From: Tretioscincus oriximinensis
Taxonomy: Eukaryota; Chordata; Lepidosauria; Squamata; Gymnophthalmidae
NCBI GenBank assembly: GCA_022410635.1
Contig: JAJVDF010000967.1
Coordinates: forward strand, 256,444 to 320,443
DNA: 64,000 bases
Direction: 5' to 3'
Every line of letters begins with the position of its first letter. Within the stretch, counting starts at the first letter, position 1. A model generated the notes under the pieces. The model was not told where the DNA came from. It did not search any database and saw only the letters and a list, made by a program, of their open reading frames with translations. The translations under genes and the position numbers were made by a program. Shown here one piece after another: positions 1 to 11,769 of the stretch.

Positions 1-206
1 AAGGGCAATGGAAGCAGAGGGGCCTATTTCAGACATGGTCTGGAAGCCAAGTTAGTAGAAGCATGATTGTTCATGTCATAGCCAGACATAATAGCAGTCA
101 TCATTTCACAAGACCATGGCCCCAGCCAGCTGAGATGGCAGGCATGGTGGCCACTATATTAGATGTACACTGGAAGCCAAGTCAGCACAAGCATAGCATA
201 AATGTT

Positions 207-300
207 CTATTGCAACATTTTTCCGGATGCATGGCAAAGCCTAGCGAAACCTTCATTAAGTCATATGGATGGGCATCGTGCCAAGAACCAGGTAAGCAAG
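207..300 (-). repeat. Unnamed repeat R, partial copy (minus strand)
   Basis: Read on the minus strand this stretch contains CTGGTTCTTGG, then ACTTAATGAAGGTTTCGCTAGG, then GCATCCGGAAAAAT and TGCAATAGAA. The same blocks, in the same order, occur on the plus strand at 14518-14674, 17104-17449 and 21957-22384. Only about the first 100 bases of the family are present here. Class of element not recognised. Confidence 0.6.
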
Positions 301-309
301 TGGTGATAT

Positions 310-3300
310 TATTGCCAGGAATAAGAAAAAAATGCACACATACAGTACCCAAACACTGGCAAAGATTCTTTATGTAATCCTAAGATACAAATTAGAATGT
401 TGCCTTTGGAAGCAACTGACTCCTCATCAGCAAGAGAATCACAGCTTTTTTCCCCCTGCAGATGTCTTGATGTATGGAATAGTGTACATCCAAGTTGAAT
501 GATCTGAGTAGGTCTATTTTGAGTTAACTAGCATTGAACTGGAGATCAGAACTAGAATGCATCAGCACAATCAAAAGATGGTTTCCTTGCAGAATTNCAT
601 CCTACCTGCTTTGACCACAGGGACCACTGTAAGTAATCTCGGAGATTCTAAGGTCCTTTGTAGCACCTCAAGTCATATCTCCACAAAGTATTCAATACAC
701 CTTTGATGTGCGCTCAAGACAACCTGTTTCCACTGTCTCCCCCTCACCCACACAGGCTGATAAGGGGTGTAAATTGTTCTCAAAAGCATGTTTGTGTTAG
801 AAGTGACTCTGAGGTCACTTCCTGTGCAATTGACTGTGACCACATTACAGAGAAACATACCATGTCCATGCAAAAGACTAGTGTACTTGCACCAACAGAG
901 AGAGGATGCTCTTTGTTATAGATAGACATACTTTATGATATGGCTTCAGCGACAGTAATTAAGCTATCTGTCAGGAACAAAAGGGAAGCTCTCCAACTTT
1001 CCCAAGGACCTTTCACCAATGGAGTGAAAAAAACCTATAATCAAGGAGAATTAAGATAAATGTATCTTTTTTTCTTAACATCACTTCTTATTAATTCAGG
1101 AAGAGACATTTTTCTTTCATCTATCTTCCATATATAGGTATAAAATATGCTTTCAACTATTAAGCTTTGGAATAATTCTGCTTTACTGTTAACCATTGAA
1201 TTCATATACGGTAATTTTGAATTCTGATGTTGGTCAAATGCCTTCAAATGGGGGATATTTATCCTGTGCACAGTTAGGATACAATGATCGACGAAAAAAG
1301 AAAACATCATGGAGACCTCATACTATGCAAACTGAGACCCAAGACAGGAATATGCCAACAAATAAACACCAACGTTAGCATTCAGCTAAATATTGCCAAA
1401 AGACCCTTTTTCCCTTTGATTTCTGAGGCCCAGGCAAAAAGCCAGTCTTGCCAAGTACTAGGTTAAGCTCCTGTTGCTCAGTTTGGACTTGTGCCTTGCT
1501 TACTCCTTTTGCGCACTACTTGTTTTAGTGCAGAGTCTTGTTATCTTGCTAATATATGGCTTCCAGTAGACATCTCCTTTTTTTCCTTTTTAACAGATAC
1601 CTAAATAATTATTTTCTTCATGATTTGCTATTTTCATGCTGATCCTGCCTTATGTATATTTATTACTGTTCAAACTAGGTGTTTAATCTGAACTTGAAGA
1701 GCTCCAAATTAGATGGGTTATTTAACTTTGACCTTTTNNNAAAAAAAAAAAAAAAACAAAGCTATAACATTTTGCAGATCATTTTGCAGATCCCAATGTT
1801 TTCTTTTTGAGTTCTGGAAACAGTCCACTTATGGAGGTAATTCCAGACTGTGGAATACAGGCTGGGATCAGTCTGATATAATACAGATGGTTACTGGAGA
1901 CTACTATCTGCTTCATTCTTAATGAATACAGGTGAATAATAAAAGAAACAGATATGCTTTGGATGGTCATAGACTATTCATACTTGCTTTAATATATTTA
2001 TGTCAATGGAAAGTGCCATGTACCAAAATGAATGAGACTTTAATTCTAATTTCCCTACTATAATTTCCAAGATAATTCCTTTTGTTGAAGGAATGTTGCA
2101 TAAAACTGACACATCAATAGATCTCCCTCTCTCTCAATCTACCTGCCTGCCGGCCAGACAGCCACCGGCCAGCCAGTCGGTTGGTCGGTTGGTTGGTTGG
2201 TCAGGCTGGCTATCATCTATCTTATCTATCTTATCTATCTTACCTATCTTATCTATCTTATCTTATCTATCAATCTGCCTTACATATGACAACAAACTAT
2301 ATATTACATCTTGGTGACAATGCTGAAGACTACATTAAACGAATAGCTGAAGGTTTTATAAGCAAAGTAAACAGATAAAATGGAGAAAAGAGTTTAGGCC
2401 ATGATAACACAAGCAAAGACAAGATGTTAATGGAATTAAGCAAGGAAGCATCTTAAAAAAAATTTACGGCAAGGAAATAATGCAAAATTAATTGGAAAGT
2501 TGGAACAAAAACCTTTTTCATGGTCAATATATAAAAAGAATTGAAAGAAATAAAAAGGAAATGGCTACAGGCTAAGGGACTATACAATCTGCATAATCAG
2601 GTTTTTTATGAACTTACTGTAAGACCAGAACAAATATTGGTCTATGAGTCTCTCCTTACATGTTGATATGGGATAAAGGAAACCCTATTCCCTCTAGTTA
2701 CACCCCATCTGCACAGGACAGAGCATAGTTCAGTCTTGGATGCTCCAAATGGTATATAAATCCACTTTATTGGTACATCTTGATGTAGTCAGGTATCCCA
2801 TGGGAAATCCATTTTGGTGGCAAGAGCAGAAAGGCCCTAAGTGATCAATGGATAAGTGATAGCCCAAAACCCTGATACTAACTAGTTCACATCATCAATT
2901 TATACCAAATGACACTGAGCAGGATAGGTAACAGACAGGTAACAATCTTGAGTTCTCCAACAACTTACAAAAAGAAGCATTCAATTCCGAATGAATCTGA
3001 GAGATTTTATCTTCAATGTGTTGTACCAATAGCCTGGAGGACTAATAAAACTGAAGAAAAAATAGGAAAATATCAAGATCTTTACATACTTCTAAAAGAA
3101 AAAAACAGTGGTCCAGTAGCTTAGGTATATTACTATTAAGGCTTGGATAAAATAGCCCAAAGTTACATTAATTGGAACTAGCCATGTTCTTTGCCATCTT
3201 ATTTGAAGATGTTCCATTAATTTTTAAATCCTTGGTTACGTTTTGAATTTATAACAGGCCAAGACTCAGGTTATCTCATCTGGTAAACTGAACAGCAAAA

Positions 3301-4838
3301 TTGTAAGTGTTACTAGAAGGAATTAAAGTGGAAATGAGAAAATCAGAATAATTTTTGGGAATATTTTTTTAAATGTAGCCTTCATTTCAGTACCTGATTA
3401 TCTGAAATCTCCTTAGTTCTTTCTTGACAATTTATCAAGCCAAATCCTATATGACCAACTTCAAGTTCTGGGATTGGCCAAAGCAAAAAGGTTGTCAGCT
3501 TCTTATCTTTGTGGAAAAATTGTTCCTTGACCTTTTTCAGCACTGTATCTCTACTGCACCACAGGGAGGTCAAAAGTGCACTTGTTGTTAGCACCAAAGA
3601 TTAAGCTTAACCAGATTCAGAGACCAATGATTGTCAAACGGCTCCATTTGCAAGACAAGTGTGTCCTTTGCAGAGCAAGACAGATGAAAGAGATTATTTC
3701 CAGGGGTCACATTTGTTCTTTTTCTCTGACCTCTCTCAAGATTTGCAAGAAAAGCAGCAAGAGTGCTCTGTAACAAAGAGGATCTACAAAGGAAGGAATT
3801 CTGCTTTCCTCGCCTTGACACTGTCAAACTTCCAACCAACCAAAGTCTTCACATTCCCACTCTACATCTTTTTTGCATGAAAAAGTCATACAGAAAAAAG
3901 TAAAAGGCAACTGAAAAGCCCTGTATCTCATGTTTATATTTTCAGTATCGTTTATGGTTTGCACATATCCACAGTTTGTTTACTTTTGGTATGAGGAATT
4001 CTTAAGGAAAGGGGTTGCTTCTTGACTGCTATTCAGGGTGATAGAATAATATAATGTGACAAACACTGGAGGTTGACAGTCTACAAGTGAGTCAGGAGAT
4101 GCATGTTAAGACACAGACAAGGGGTGGGTGTGGGTGCGAGCAAGGTAAGTCATGCACACCTATCTGCTTTACAGTGCGCTATAGCAGTTGCCTTACAGAC
4201 TGGTTGGAAGGCACGGGTGAAAGTGCAGCCTCAAGTGGCTCAGGCTAGACAAGCTAGCACAATTTGTTGGGTACCTGGTAACAAAGGATAATGTAGTAGT
4301 TGACCTATAAAGGGTTAGGGGCAGGTTAGCCACCTAGTTTTCCACAATCCTGATTGGTTGCTCAACGTTAGCATTCCTTTTTTACTATGACTGGTGACAT
4401 TTCTTTCCTGAAATTACTTATCTGGTGTGACTAAAACCAAATGTAACTTCTAGTTTAATTTTATCCTGTATCACAAAGAAATGCCTTTTCCTTGGTTTCA
4501 GAACAGTGATAGCAGTTTGACTGTTCTTACACCCTGTTATGACTGTTCTTACAATCTCGGTTCATTCAAAAATCATCTCACTAAGCTTGTTTGTTTGTGC
4601 TCTAAGTGCAGCTTACCAGAGAATTCTGCTAACTTTCCAGCCTGTCCGTATGAGGACTCACTAGCCCGGTACAGAAAAGCTTGGTATACATTGTAACTCA
4701 ATCCATTGAAAGAGTATTTGAAGCTATAGAAACTTTTTTCCAGTCTTGAAGCTTGGGAGGCTAGAGAAATACGTAAGTGGCCCTTTTATGGGCTGCGAAG
4801 ATGTTACTCTGGATATATAAATTGGCATTTTTCCTTTT
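310..4838. other. Intergenic stretch, no gene recognised
   Basis: AT-rich sequence with only short chance frames. I see no splice-bounded exon and no recognisable protein. A poly-A run next to three N positions lies near 1738-1756. Positions 2093-2275 hold simple repeats, listed separately. The block 41-72 recurs imperfectly at 171-208 (TGGAAGCCAAG...AAGCAT), which hints at an old tandem duplication in the first 210 bases. Confidence 0.5.
2158..2275. repeat. Simple repeats: GGTT-rich then (TTATCTATC)n
   Basis: A GGTCGGTTGGTTGGTT-type run at about 2175-2205 is followed by repeated TTATCTATC units (mostly 9 bp) to about 2272. Overlapping frames here encode Ile/Leu/Ser repeats and are an artefact of the array. 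Confidence 0.85.
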
Positions 4839-4839
4839 A

Positions 4840-4905
4840 TTTGTTTTATTTATTCATACTTATACTCTGTCCTATACCCAAAGGTCTCTATTTTCAGGTA
4901 GGGGA
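4840..4905 (-). mobile_element. SINE 3' tail fragment (squamate tRNA-SINE type)
   Basis: TTTATTTATTCATACTTATACTCTGTCCTATACCCAAAGGTCTC is the reverse complement of the 3' part of the full-length SINE at 61695-61960 (GAGACCTTCGGGTGTAGG followed by a TATAAGTA-type tail). Only the tail is present. Confidence 0.6.
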
Positions 4906-5315
4906 GTTCAAGACCATGGTGCAGATTATCTCACTGTACTCAGACTATTCCAGGCAATATGGTCATGATGAGCCAAACTCTGCTAGGGTACTTTCAGGCT
5001 TTCTAGAAAACATGCCATGTGCCATGTGCTTGATGAAACGGCACCAGATGTAGTACACTGGGACAGGAGATTCGTGCTGTCTGCATGCAATCTGCTGTTC
5101 CACATACTCGCTAGAATACTCCATGGTGCAGACAGACTACTCTAGTACTCTAGTCTTGGTCTGTCTACCAGTCCAATTCAAAAGTTTGAATTCATTCAGT
5201 TCTAGGTTCTGACACAGCTGATACTTTTAAGGTGTAGTTCTGCTTGACTAATCATGAATTCCGGCATTGCTGAATTTGGCACTTCTGAGAGAGTTTAATA
5301 AAAGCTGAAATTCAG

Positions 5316-5562
5316 TTATTTATTTATTTGTACTTATATCCAGACCGATACCCAAAGATCTCAGGACGGCCAATCATAGGGTGGCTCACATAGCTTTTGT
5401 TGCTTTCTCCACTACAGACACCTTGTGAAGTAGGTGGGGCTGAGAGAGTTCAAAGCACTGTGACTGGCCCTAGGTCACCCAGCTGGCTTTCATGGAGGAG
5501 TGGGGAATCGAACCTGGAGACTACCAGATGCGGTTCCAACACTCTAACCGCTACCCCAAATG
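5316..5562 (-). mobile_element. tRNA-derived SINE, near full length, minus strand
   Basis: On the minus strand the element begins with a tRNA-like head (GGGGTAGCGGTTAGAGTGTTGG, an A-box-like segment, and GGTTCGATTCCCCACTCC, a good B box). It continues through GCCAGCTGGGTGACCTAGGGCCAGTCACAG and ends in a tail of the form GAGATCTTTGGGTATCGG before an AAATAAATAAAT run. This is the most complete minus-strand member of the commonest SINE family in the window. Heads of this type are widespread in squamate SINEs; the exact family name is not claimed. Confidence 0.85.
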
Positions 5563-5564
5563 TA

Positions 5565-7240
5565 CTTATGTACATTTATGAACAGTTATACCTATTTATA
5601 TAGATTTCAGATACACCTACCAAATTATGTACACAAATGTACATGAACAGGAAGATTGCAGGGTGGTTAAAATAAAACATATATAACGTAGTTTAAAATT
5701 GAGCACTAACTTCTTTTTGGAAGTAATTCCTGTGGCCTTGGGATAAATTGAGAACAATCTGTCTTTCCTAATTTTTTTCTGTTACGTTTTCAGGCATAAA
5801 TGTTCATAGCTTCCTTTTCCCACAGGAGCAATAATTTAATATTCATACATCGGAAGTTCATGAGGTTGTCTTGGAACCTAACCACCACAAATAATCAGGA
5901 ATACTGGTGCATTGCAACAGTTTGCATTTTGTAAAGTATTTTTCTTTCTTTTGGTTTATATTAAACATCATTTTTTTAAAATACTATAAAAGATCTGACA
6001 TTGATTTCTAAAGAAAAAGAAATAAAAAACCCGCTTTATTCTCAAACTTAAGGTGGGTATTGCAAAAACTACCACAGATGACAATACGTAATATGAATAA
6101 ACTAGTTTCCAGAAAAATGCCATAATTACAAAGATTTAGAAAATAGTTCAGCAGTTATTTTGGTTATAACTTTAATTTATGTTTTACTTGCAGCTGTAAC
6201 TGTTTGTGTAATATGTGGAACAGTTCTGTTTAAACATTACCTCAAGCTAGGTGGCCAGTCTTACCATCCATTGGGTGCCTCAGAGGATAAATTATTGGAA
6301 TCCAAGCAGATTAATACCTCATGCTTATTCCCATAGCTAATGCGAAATTTGCAGCTGGAATAAGAGTTCTTTCCCCCCAAAGTCTAAGTGAGATGAAAAA
6401 TGCTGCTAGCGTTGTAAATTAAATAGGCTCGGGTGACCTTCTTCCTGCAAATGTAATTTAAACTGATGTTCTCAAACTACGCACATGTTGGGTGGGATGG
6501 CATAGAGGCTTCTAGCTAAGGGCTGTCCAAAAGAGGTTTCAGCCACTTCTGTCACTCACTACATTTTAGAACACAAATAAAGCAAAAGCAGAGGGTTAAC
6601 CAATATAAAAAAATCAAGTCTCATTTTAAATTTTTCGCAGGAATGCTTCTTGCTTTGCTACTGAGGATTATCATGTTCATAACTGATCAGAAAAACAGAA
6701 GAAATTGAACACTGTGGAAACACTGAAGGGGTGAAAACTACTAAGAGTCATAATAGAGCTTCTTCTAAGCTGTGTGTTGATAAATCATGTGATTTTTCCT
6801 AAACAAAACAACAGATATGCAAATAAAGAAACACAAGAATGACCTAGCTGTAGTCCTCTGGGTATCACTTCCCATTAGATGTTCTGGAAAATATATGCTA
6901 TTTATGATAGAAAGTAGTTTTTAATTCTAAAGTTTTGATCTGTACCCCAAAACAGCACTTTATTCCTGAGATAGATTTGCATCCCATTATAAACACAACT
7001 AAAAGGTTTGCGAATAACACNGCTGGCCTTTTGACTAACTCTGCGTATCCCAACATATCAAGCCAACATGTCAGTGCTTCCACATATTCAGAACCCTATC
7101 CCCAACCTTCCCTAGAGCCAATCAGCGGGGTCCTAAAAACTTACTAAATAATTTAAATTTTCAAACTGCAATAAACAATTTCATTTTCTAAGACACAAAA
7201 TTGCATCATGAATTCTCATGGGGATTTTGTCTATAATTCC
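5565..7240. other. Intergenic stretch, no gene recognised
   Basis: AT-rich, apparently single-copy DNA. No frame resembles a protein I know and no clear repeat was found. Confidence 0.5.
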
Positions 7241-7248
7241 CATGAACC

Positions 7249-7758
7249 TAGGGTTGCCATACGTCCCGGTAAACCGGGACAAACCCGGTTTTGGGGACTA
7301 AAATGTAGTCCCTTCCGGGTTTTAAGGCAAAATCCCGGTTTTTACATTCCCCGATACTGCGTCAGGGAATGTAAAAAGGCGGGATTTTAAAGGAAAAGCA
7401 GCCGTCAGAGCTGACGGCTGCAGCACGCGCAGCGCTTTCCGGGGTCCTGGGAGGACCCTCGGAGCGCGCCGTCGCTGCTCCTTGGCTGGAGGCGGGGTTT
7501 TGCCCTGCTCTCACCTCCAACTCGCCTCTAGCAGAGGAGAAATGCCTGGGTTTGTGACAGGAGGACAGCTCTGTTCTCCTGTCACAAACGCAGTCGTTTT
7601 TGCTCCGCTACTGCAGGCGAGGTGGCAGCCCGCTTGCCAGAGCAGGACAAAACCCCGCCTCCGGCAAAGGAGCAGGTACGCGTGCGCATGCGCACACACA
7701 GACGCTTGTGGTGAGACAGGCAGAAGAGGTTTTGGGTTGCCAGAATATGGCAACCCTA
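7249..7758. mobile_element. Non-autonomous hAT-like DNA transposon, complete with TIRs and TSD
   Basis: The ends are perfect 13-bp terminal inverted repeats, TAGGGTTGCCATA at 7249-7261 and its complement at 7746-7758. They are flanked by the 8-bp direct repeat CATGAACC at 7241-7248 and 7759-7766. An 8-bp duplication and a terminus of the form TAGNG fit the hAT superfamily. The 510-bp body is far more GC-rich than its surroundings and has no transposase frame. It contains nested inverted repeats: GGAGGCGGGGTTTTG at about 7488 pairs with CAAAACCCCGCCTCC at about 7648, and GTTTGTGACAGGAGGACAG at about 7552 pairs with CTGTTCTCCTGTCACAAAC. Frames inside are chance frames. Confidence 0.85.
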
Positions 7759-7865
7759 CATGAACCTAGCCTACATAGGTGAAGATATGAAGAATATATT
7801 TTAACTAGTGGAATTGAGCCCACTGCCTTGGGGATACAGTGGACTTTAGCGTTCTCCCTAAGAAA

Positions 7866-8127
7866 GTGGGCTTAATTCTTCTTCTCTTCTTATTTTTCTT
7901 TTCTTCTTCTCTTTTTCTTCTTTTCTCCTCCTCCTCCTCTTCTTTTCTTCTTTCTTCCCATCCCCTATCCCTCCCTTCTTTCCTTCCTCACTTCGTTTCT
8001 CTTCTCTTTTCTTCCCCTTTTTTCTTTTCTTCATCTCTTCTTTTTCTTCTCTACTTCTTCTCTCCTAGTTTCCTCCTCCTCTTTCTTCTTCTTTCTGACT
8101 TCCTACCTACCTGCCTCCTTCCTGTAT
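7866..8127 (+). repeat. Polypyrimidine tract (TTC/TCC-rich)
   Basis: About 260 bases are almost entirely C and T, mainly TTCTT, CTTCC and CTCCTC units. The frame through it encodes only Phe/Ser/Leu and is an artefact. Such tracts can form triplex DNA. Confidence 0.85.
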
Positions 8128-8239
8128 AACTGTTGTTTATCCAGGCCCTCCTTTTACATCCTCCTTTCGGGAACAGAAATGTTTTCTCTATTCCTAGAGT
8201 GGCCATCCGCTGTAGGAATAGACAAAGAGACGGTCCGTG

Positions 8240-10535
8240 CCATTTGCAGAGTCCACTCCATGCAAGCAGCATGGAGGCACTGAAGCTGGTTGGTCCTCAC
8301 CTTCTCCTCACCCATGCCTTAAAGATCCAGAAGTACCCACAGATTTCGCACCTGTCTCTTATAGGGCAATTCAACCCCACCAAGGATAAGGTGCCTCCTA
8401 ACTTCAGGACTCAGGATGTGGTGACACAAAGCACCTGTCTTGTCTGGATTCAACTTCAATTTGTTGGATCCCATCCAGCCCATTACTGCCTTCAGAACCT
8501 ATCGAGCACTTCAACCACCTCTCAATTCAGATGGAAAAGAGAGATAGAGCTGAGTGTCATCTGCCCATTGATGACACTTCAAATCTCCTGATGACCTTTC
8601 CCAATGGTTTCTTATAGATGTTGAACAACATTGGGGAGAAGATAAACCCCATAGGAATCCCACAAGTGAGCTCCCAGGATGTCGAGCAAGACTTCACCAC
8701 TACCACTGGAACCACTAGAATGCATTGCCACCAACCCTAAACTCTGTAGGCTCTTCAGGAGGATATCATGGTCAGTGGTATCAAAAGCTGCCAAGAGGTC
8801 CATGAGAACCAACAAGGTTGCATTGCCCCCATCCCTCTCCCTGAGAAGGTCATCAACCAGGATGACCAAGATGGTTTCTGTGCCATGACCAGGCCTGAAA
8901 TCAGATTGAAATGGGACTAGATAATCTATTTCTTCCAAGTATGCCTGCAGTTGAGCAGCCACAGCTCTCTTCAGTACCTTGCCTAGGAAGGATATGTTGG
9001 CCACTGGGCGGTAGTTGGTTAACGCTTCTGGATCCAGGAAAGACTTCTTAAGGAGAGGGTGCACCACTGCCTCTTTATGAACCAGCAGGACCACTGCATC
9101 CATCAAAGAAGCATTCACTACTCCCTGGATCCATCCCATCATACCCTGCTAAATGGTTTTGTCAAGAATCCAGAGGGCAAGGATGCAGAGGCCACAAGGT
9201 TAGGCGAACCCCAGCAAGCAGCTTTTCCACATCATCAGGGCACAATAATTGAAACTGATCCAAGATAACTGGACCAGACAGTTATCTGGACCCTTCCTCT
9301 GGGTTAATCATAAGTGTGGCATCCAGTCCCCCACAAATCTGGGCAACTTTGCTCTCAAAGTTCCTTGCAAATATGTCACAGCTGATATTGAACTTCTTTT
9401 GATCTTGTTCTCTTGGGCTAGATCTTATAAGGCCATTCACCACACAAAAGAGCTCTGCTGGACAGCTACTTGAGGATGCAATGATGGTGAAGAAATAATT
9501 GCTTTTCGCTACCACATTGTAGGCACGATAATGTTCTCTAACCTGTGTTCGGTCAGACTCTTGTTGGGATTTGCACCATCTACACTCCAGCCATCGGCCT
9601 TCCTGTTTCATTGCCCTTAACTTCCCAGAATACCAGGGTGCTCTACGGGCGTCACAGATCATGTCAATAGTCCAAGTCATCTCCTAATTCAAAGAGAGAC
9701 AAGGGCCTTGGCAGGAACGCCATCCATGCCAACCAGAAAATCCCCCAGATCATTCAGGAATTGCCCAGATTCCATAAGTCTCTGGGGTGGACCATGTGAA
9801 TGGATCCTCCACCACTGCAGAGGGGAACTGACACTATAAGTCCAACTCTCACTAGGGAATGGTCCATCCAAGACAAGGGGCTTAGCACAAGCACTCCTAT
9901 CAACAGACCCTCACCAACTCGCTCTGTGGCAAAGACCAGGTTGAGGGTATGTTCTGCTCTGTGTGTTAGTCCAGTAACTCATTGAGATAGTCCCGTGGTT
10001 GTCATAGAACACATGAAGGACTGAGCAGCCCCAGTGAGGCTAGCCTCCACATGAATGTTGAAATCCCCCAACACCACAGTGCTGAGAGCTTCCAACACTA
10101 TGTCAGAGACAGCCTCAGCCAGCTCAGCTAGGGAGGTTGCTGGGCAGTGGGGTGGACGGTACACCAGCAACATCTCTTTTCTGTCTCTATTGCCCAACAG
10201 CAGAAAAAGGCCCTCAAACCCAGAAGCAGAATGAATCATCCACCTAGTGATGGAGATAGAAGTCTTATTTACTACAGCCACACCCCCTCTCCTCCTCACT
10301 GGTCTGGACAGTGCTGCACTAAATAACCTGGGGGCCAGACATGGGTAAGACAAGGGCCACCCAGTTCATCTACTCAAGTATCAGTAATGCATACCAGGTC
10401 AGCCCTTCATCCAGGATCAGGTCATGGATGACAGATGTTTTGTTCTGGATTGACCTGGCATTTAAAAGCAGCACCAGTGGACCAGATGACAGGCATCCCC
10501 AAATTCTGCTGGCTGGGAGGCAGAACAGGAAGTGA
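8240..10535 (-). mobile_element. L2-type non-LTR retrotransposon (LINE), decayed, minus strand
   Basis: A LINE reading right to left. The endonuclease portion (10353-9979) shows MLLVYRPPHCPATSL and VVLGDFNIHVE, typical of APE endonucleases of the CR1/L2 group. The reverse transcriptase follows (9142-8612) with NYRPVANISFLGKVLKRAV, FRPGHGTET and LLAAFDTTDHDILL. After frame shifts the catalytic box reads WADDTQLY at about 8546-8569, where YADD or FADD is usual. The frame is broken several times, so the copy cannot make a working protein. LINEs of this clade are copied by target-primed reverse transcription. The 3' limit is uncertain: I cannot align 8240-8390 with confidence. The related plus-strand copy is at 36665-39320. 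Confidence 0.85.
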
Positions 10536-10866
10536 TATTTTTAATACATCTATCATCCGTTCTCTTGATTTGTCTCTTCTACCTCCCAACACCATATCTC
10601 CCCTTGCCCAATATCAGTCCAATATCATCTGAAGGAGGTACTATTATTATATGCCCTAATTTTTGATGAATAAATATGGTACATGAGGTTTATTTGCCAA
10701 GCCAGAAAGCATTTAGGAGACCATTTCAAAAGCTGTGGAATCTGCCATGTGCAAGGCTAGGTTTCAGAAAAAAGTGGAAAAGAGAAAGGTTCAATTTGAA
10801 TCTAAGCATCCTTCCCACCATTCCTGTATGCTGATGAAGTCAATGTGATAGACACATAAGGCCACA

Positions 10867-11345
10867 TTAAACACAGTGGAAGGTCTTAATTTGAGAATGT
10901 TGTAGTAATATCCTGATTCTTGCGCCTTTATTTTTTGTCCTTGAGTGTAGCCCTGCATGTGTTCTCACAAAGGAAGAGACAGCTTTGTGGATGTTATGTC
11001 TCCAATCCCTGAAATAGTTGACTAGAGCATACCACTGACATTGGTCAATACAGAAGACACTGATANCAAGTTCACTACGTAGTGCTATTTTGAGCAGGCA
11101 ATGATCCTTCATCCTGGAGATGTGCCCCATCCAGCACAGCTTGTTGAAGAACTGGGATGCTGGTGTTGTAGCCATCTGCATGAATGTGTAGGATAGTGCA
11201 GAGGCATTACTGGTAGAAGCACCCAAGGGATTACAGGTGGTGATGGGAGATGACCCATGCCTCACTTCTATACTGTAATAAGGCTCTGGAGTTGAGAAAT
11301 ACCCTTTCGTGTTACAATGAATGATGAAGAGGTGATGTGATTTAT
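10867..11345 (-). mobile_element. Non-LTR retrotransposon C-terminal fragment, minus strand
   Basis: The minus-strand frame contains FFNKLCWMGHISRMKDHCLLKIAL, which matches LLNKQMCWAGQISMMKDYRLPKITL in the plus-strand fragment at 63055-63715. This is the LRWAGHVxRM-type region found after the reverse transcriptase of several non-LTR clades. One ambiguous base lies at 11066. It is only a C-terminal piece, directly abutting the CR1 3' end on the other strand. I leave the clade open. Confidence 0.6.
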
Positions 11346-11762
11346 GTGTATACAATCATGCATGGGATGGATAAGGTAAATAGAGGAAAAAATATCTGTC
11401 ACACAGCACTAGGACCAGGGTACATTCCTTGAAGCTGATGGGAAAGTGGTTGTTTTTTTTATATAGAGAGTCAATGGTCTATGGAATTCACTTTCAGAAG
11501 AGGTGGTGATAACCAGCAGCCTGGATAACTTCAAGATAGAATTAGATACATTCATGGAAGACAAGTGTATCGGGGCCATTAGGATGGAAAACAGGCAGTA
11601 TTCCTGAAATTCCATTTGCAAGGAGTCAAACACACATGAGGGTTTTGTTTTCTTCTGCTTGAGAATGCCCTAATGCAATTGGTGGGCCATTGTGTGAGAC
11701 AGAATGCTGGACTAGATGGGTTATGGCCCAGTTCAGCAGGGCTTCTCTTACGTTCTTAAAAC
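11346..11762 (+). mobile_element. CR1 LINE 3' end, plus strand
   Basis: Begins in the last coding part of CR1 ORF2 (translation TIMHGMDKVNRGKN, the equivalent of VYKIMHGIDRVNREK at 32437-33138). It continues through the typical 3' sequence CAGAATGCTGGACTAGATGGG to TCTTACGTTCTTA, the usual CR1 end. It is 5'-truncated, as most CR1 copies are, and frameshifted. Confidence 0.85.
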
Positions 11763-11769
11763 ATCGTAC

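Noticed and set aside
7482..7823. GC-rich overlapping frames around a CpG-dense block, considered as a gene with its own island
   Set aside because: The block is exactly bounded by TIRs and a target duplication, so it is a transposon.
8612..9142. Host gene coding a reverse-transcriptase-like protein
   Set aside because: It is part of a frameshifted L2-type LINE with endonuclease upstream in the usual order.
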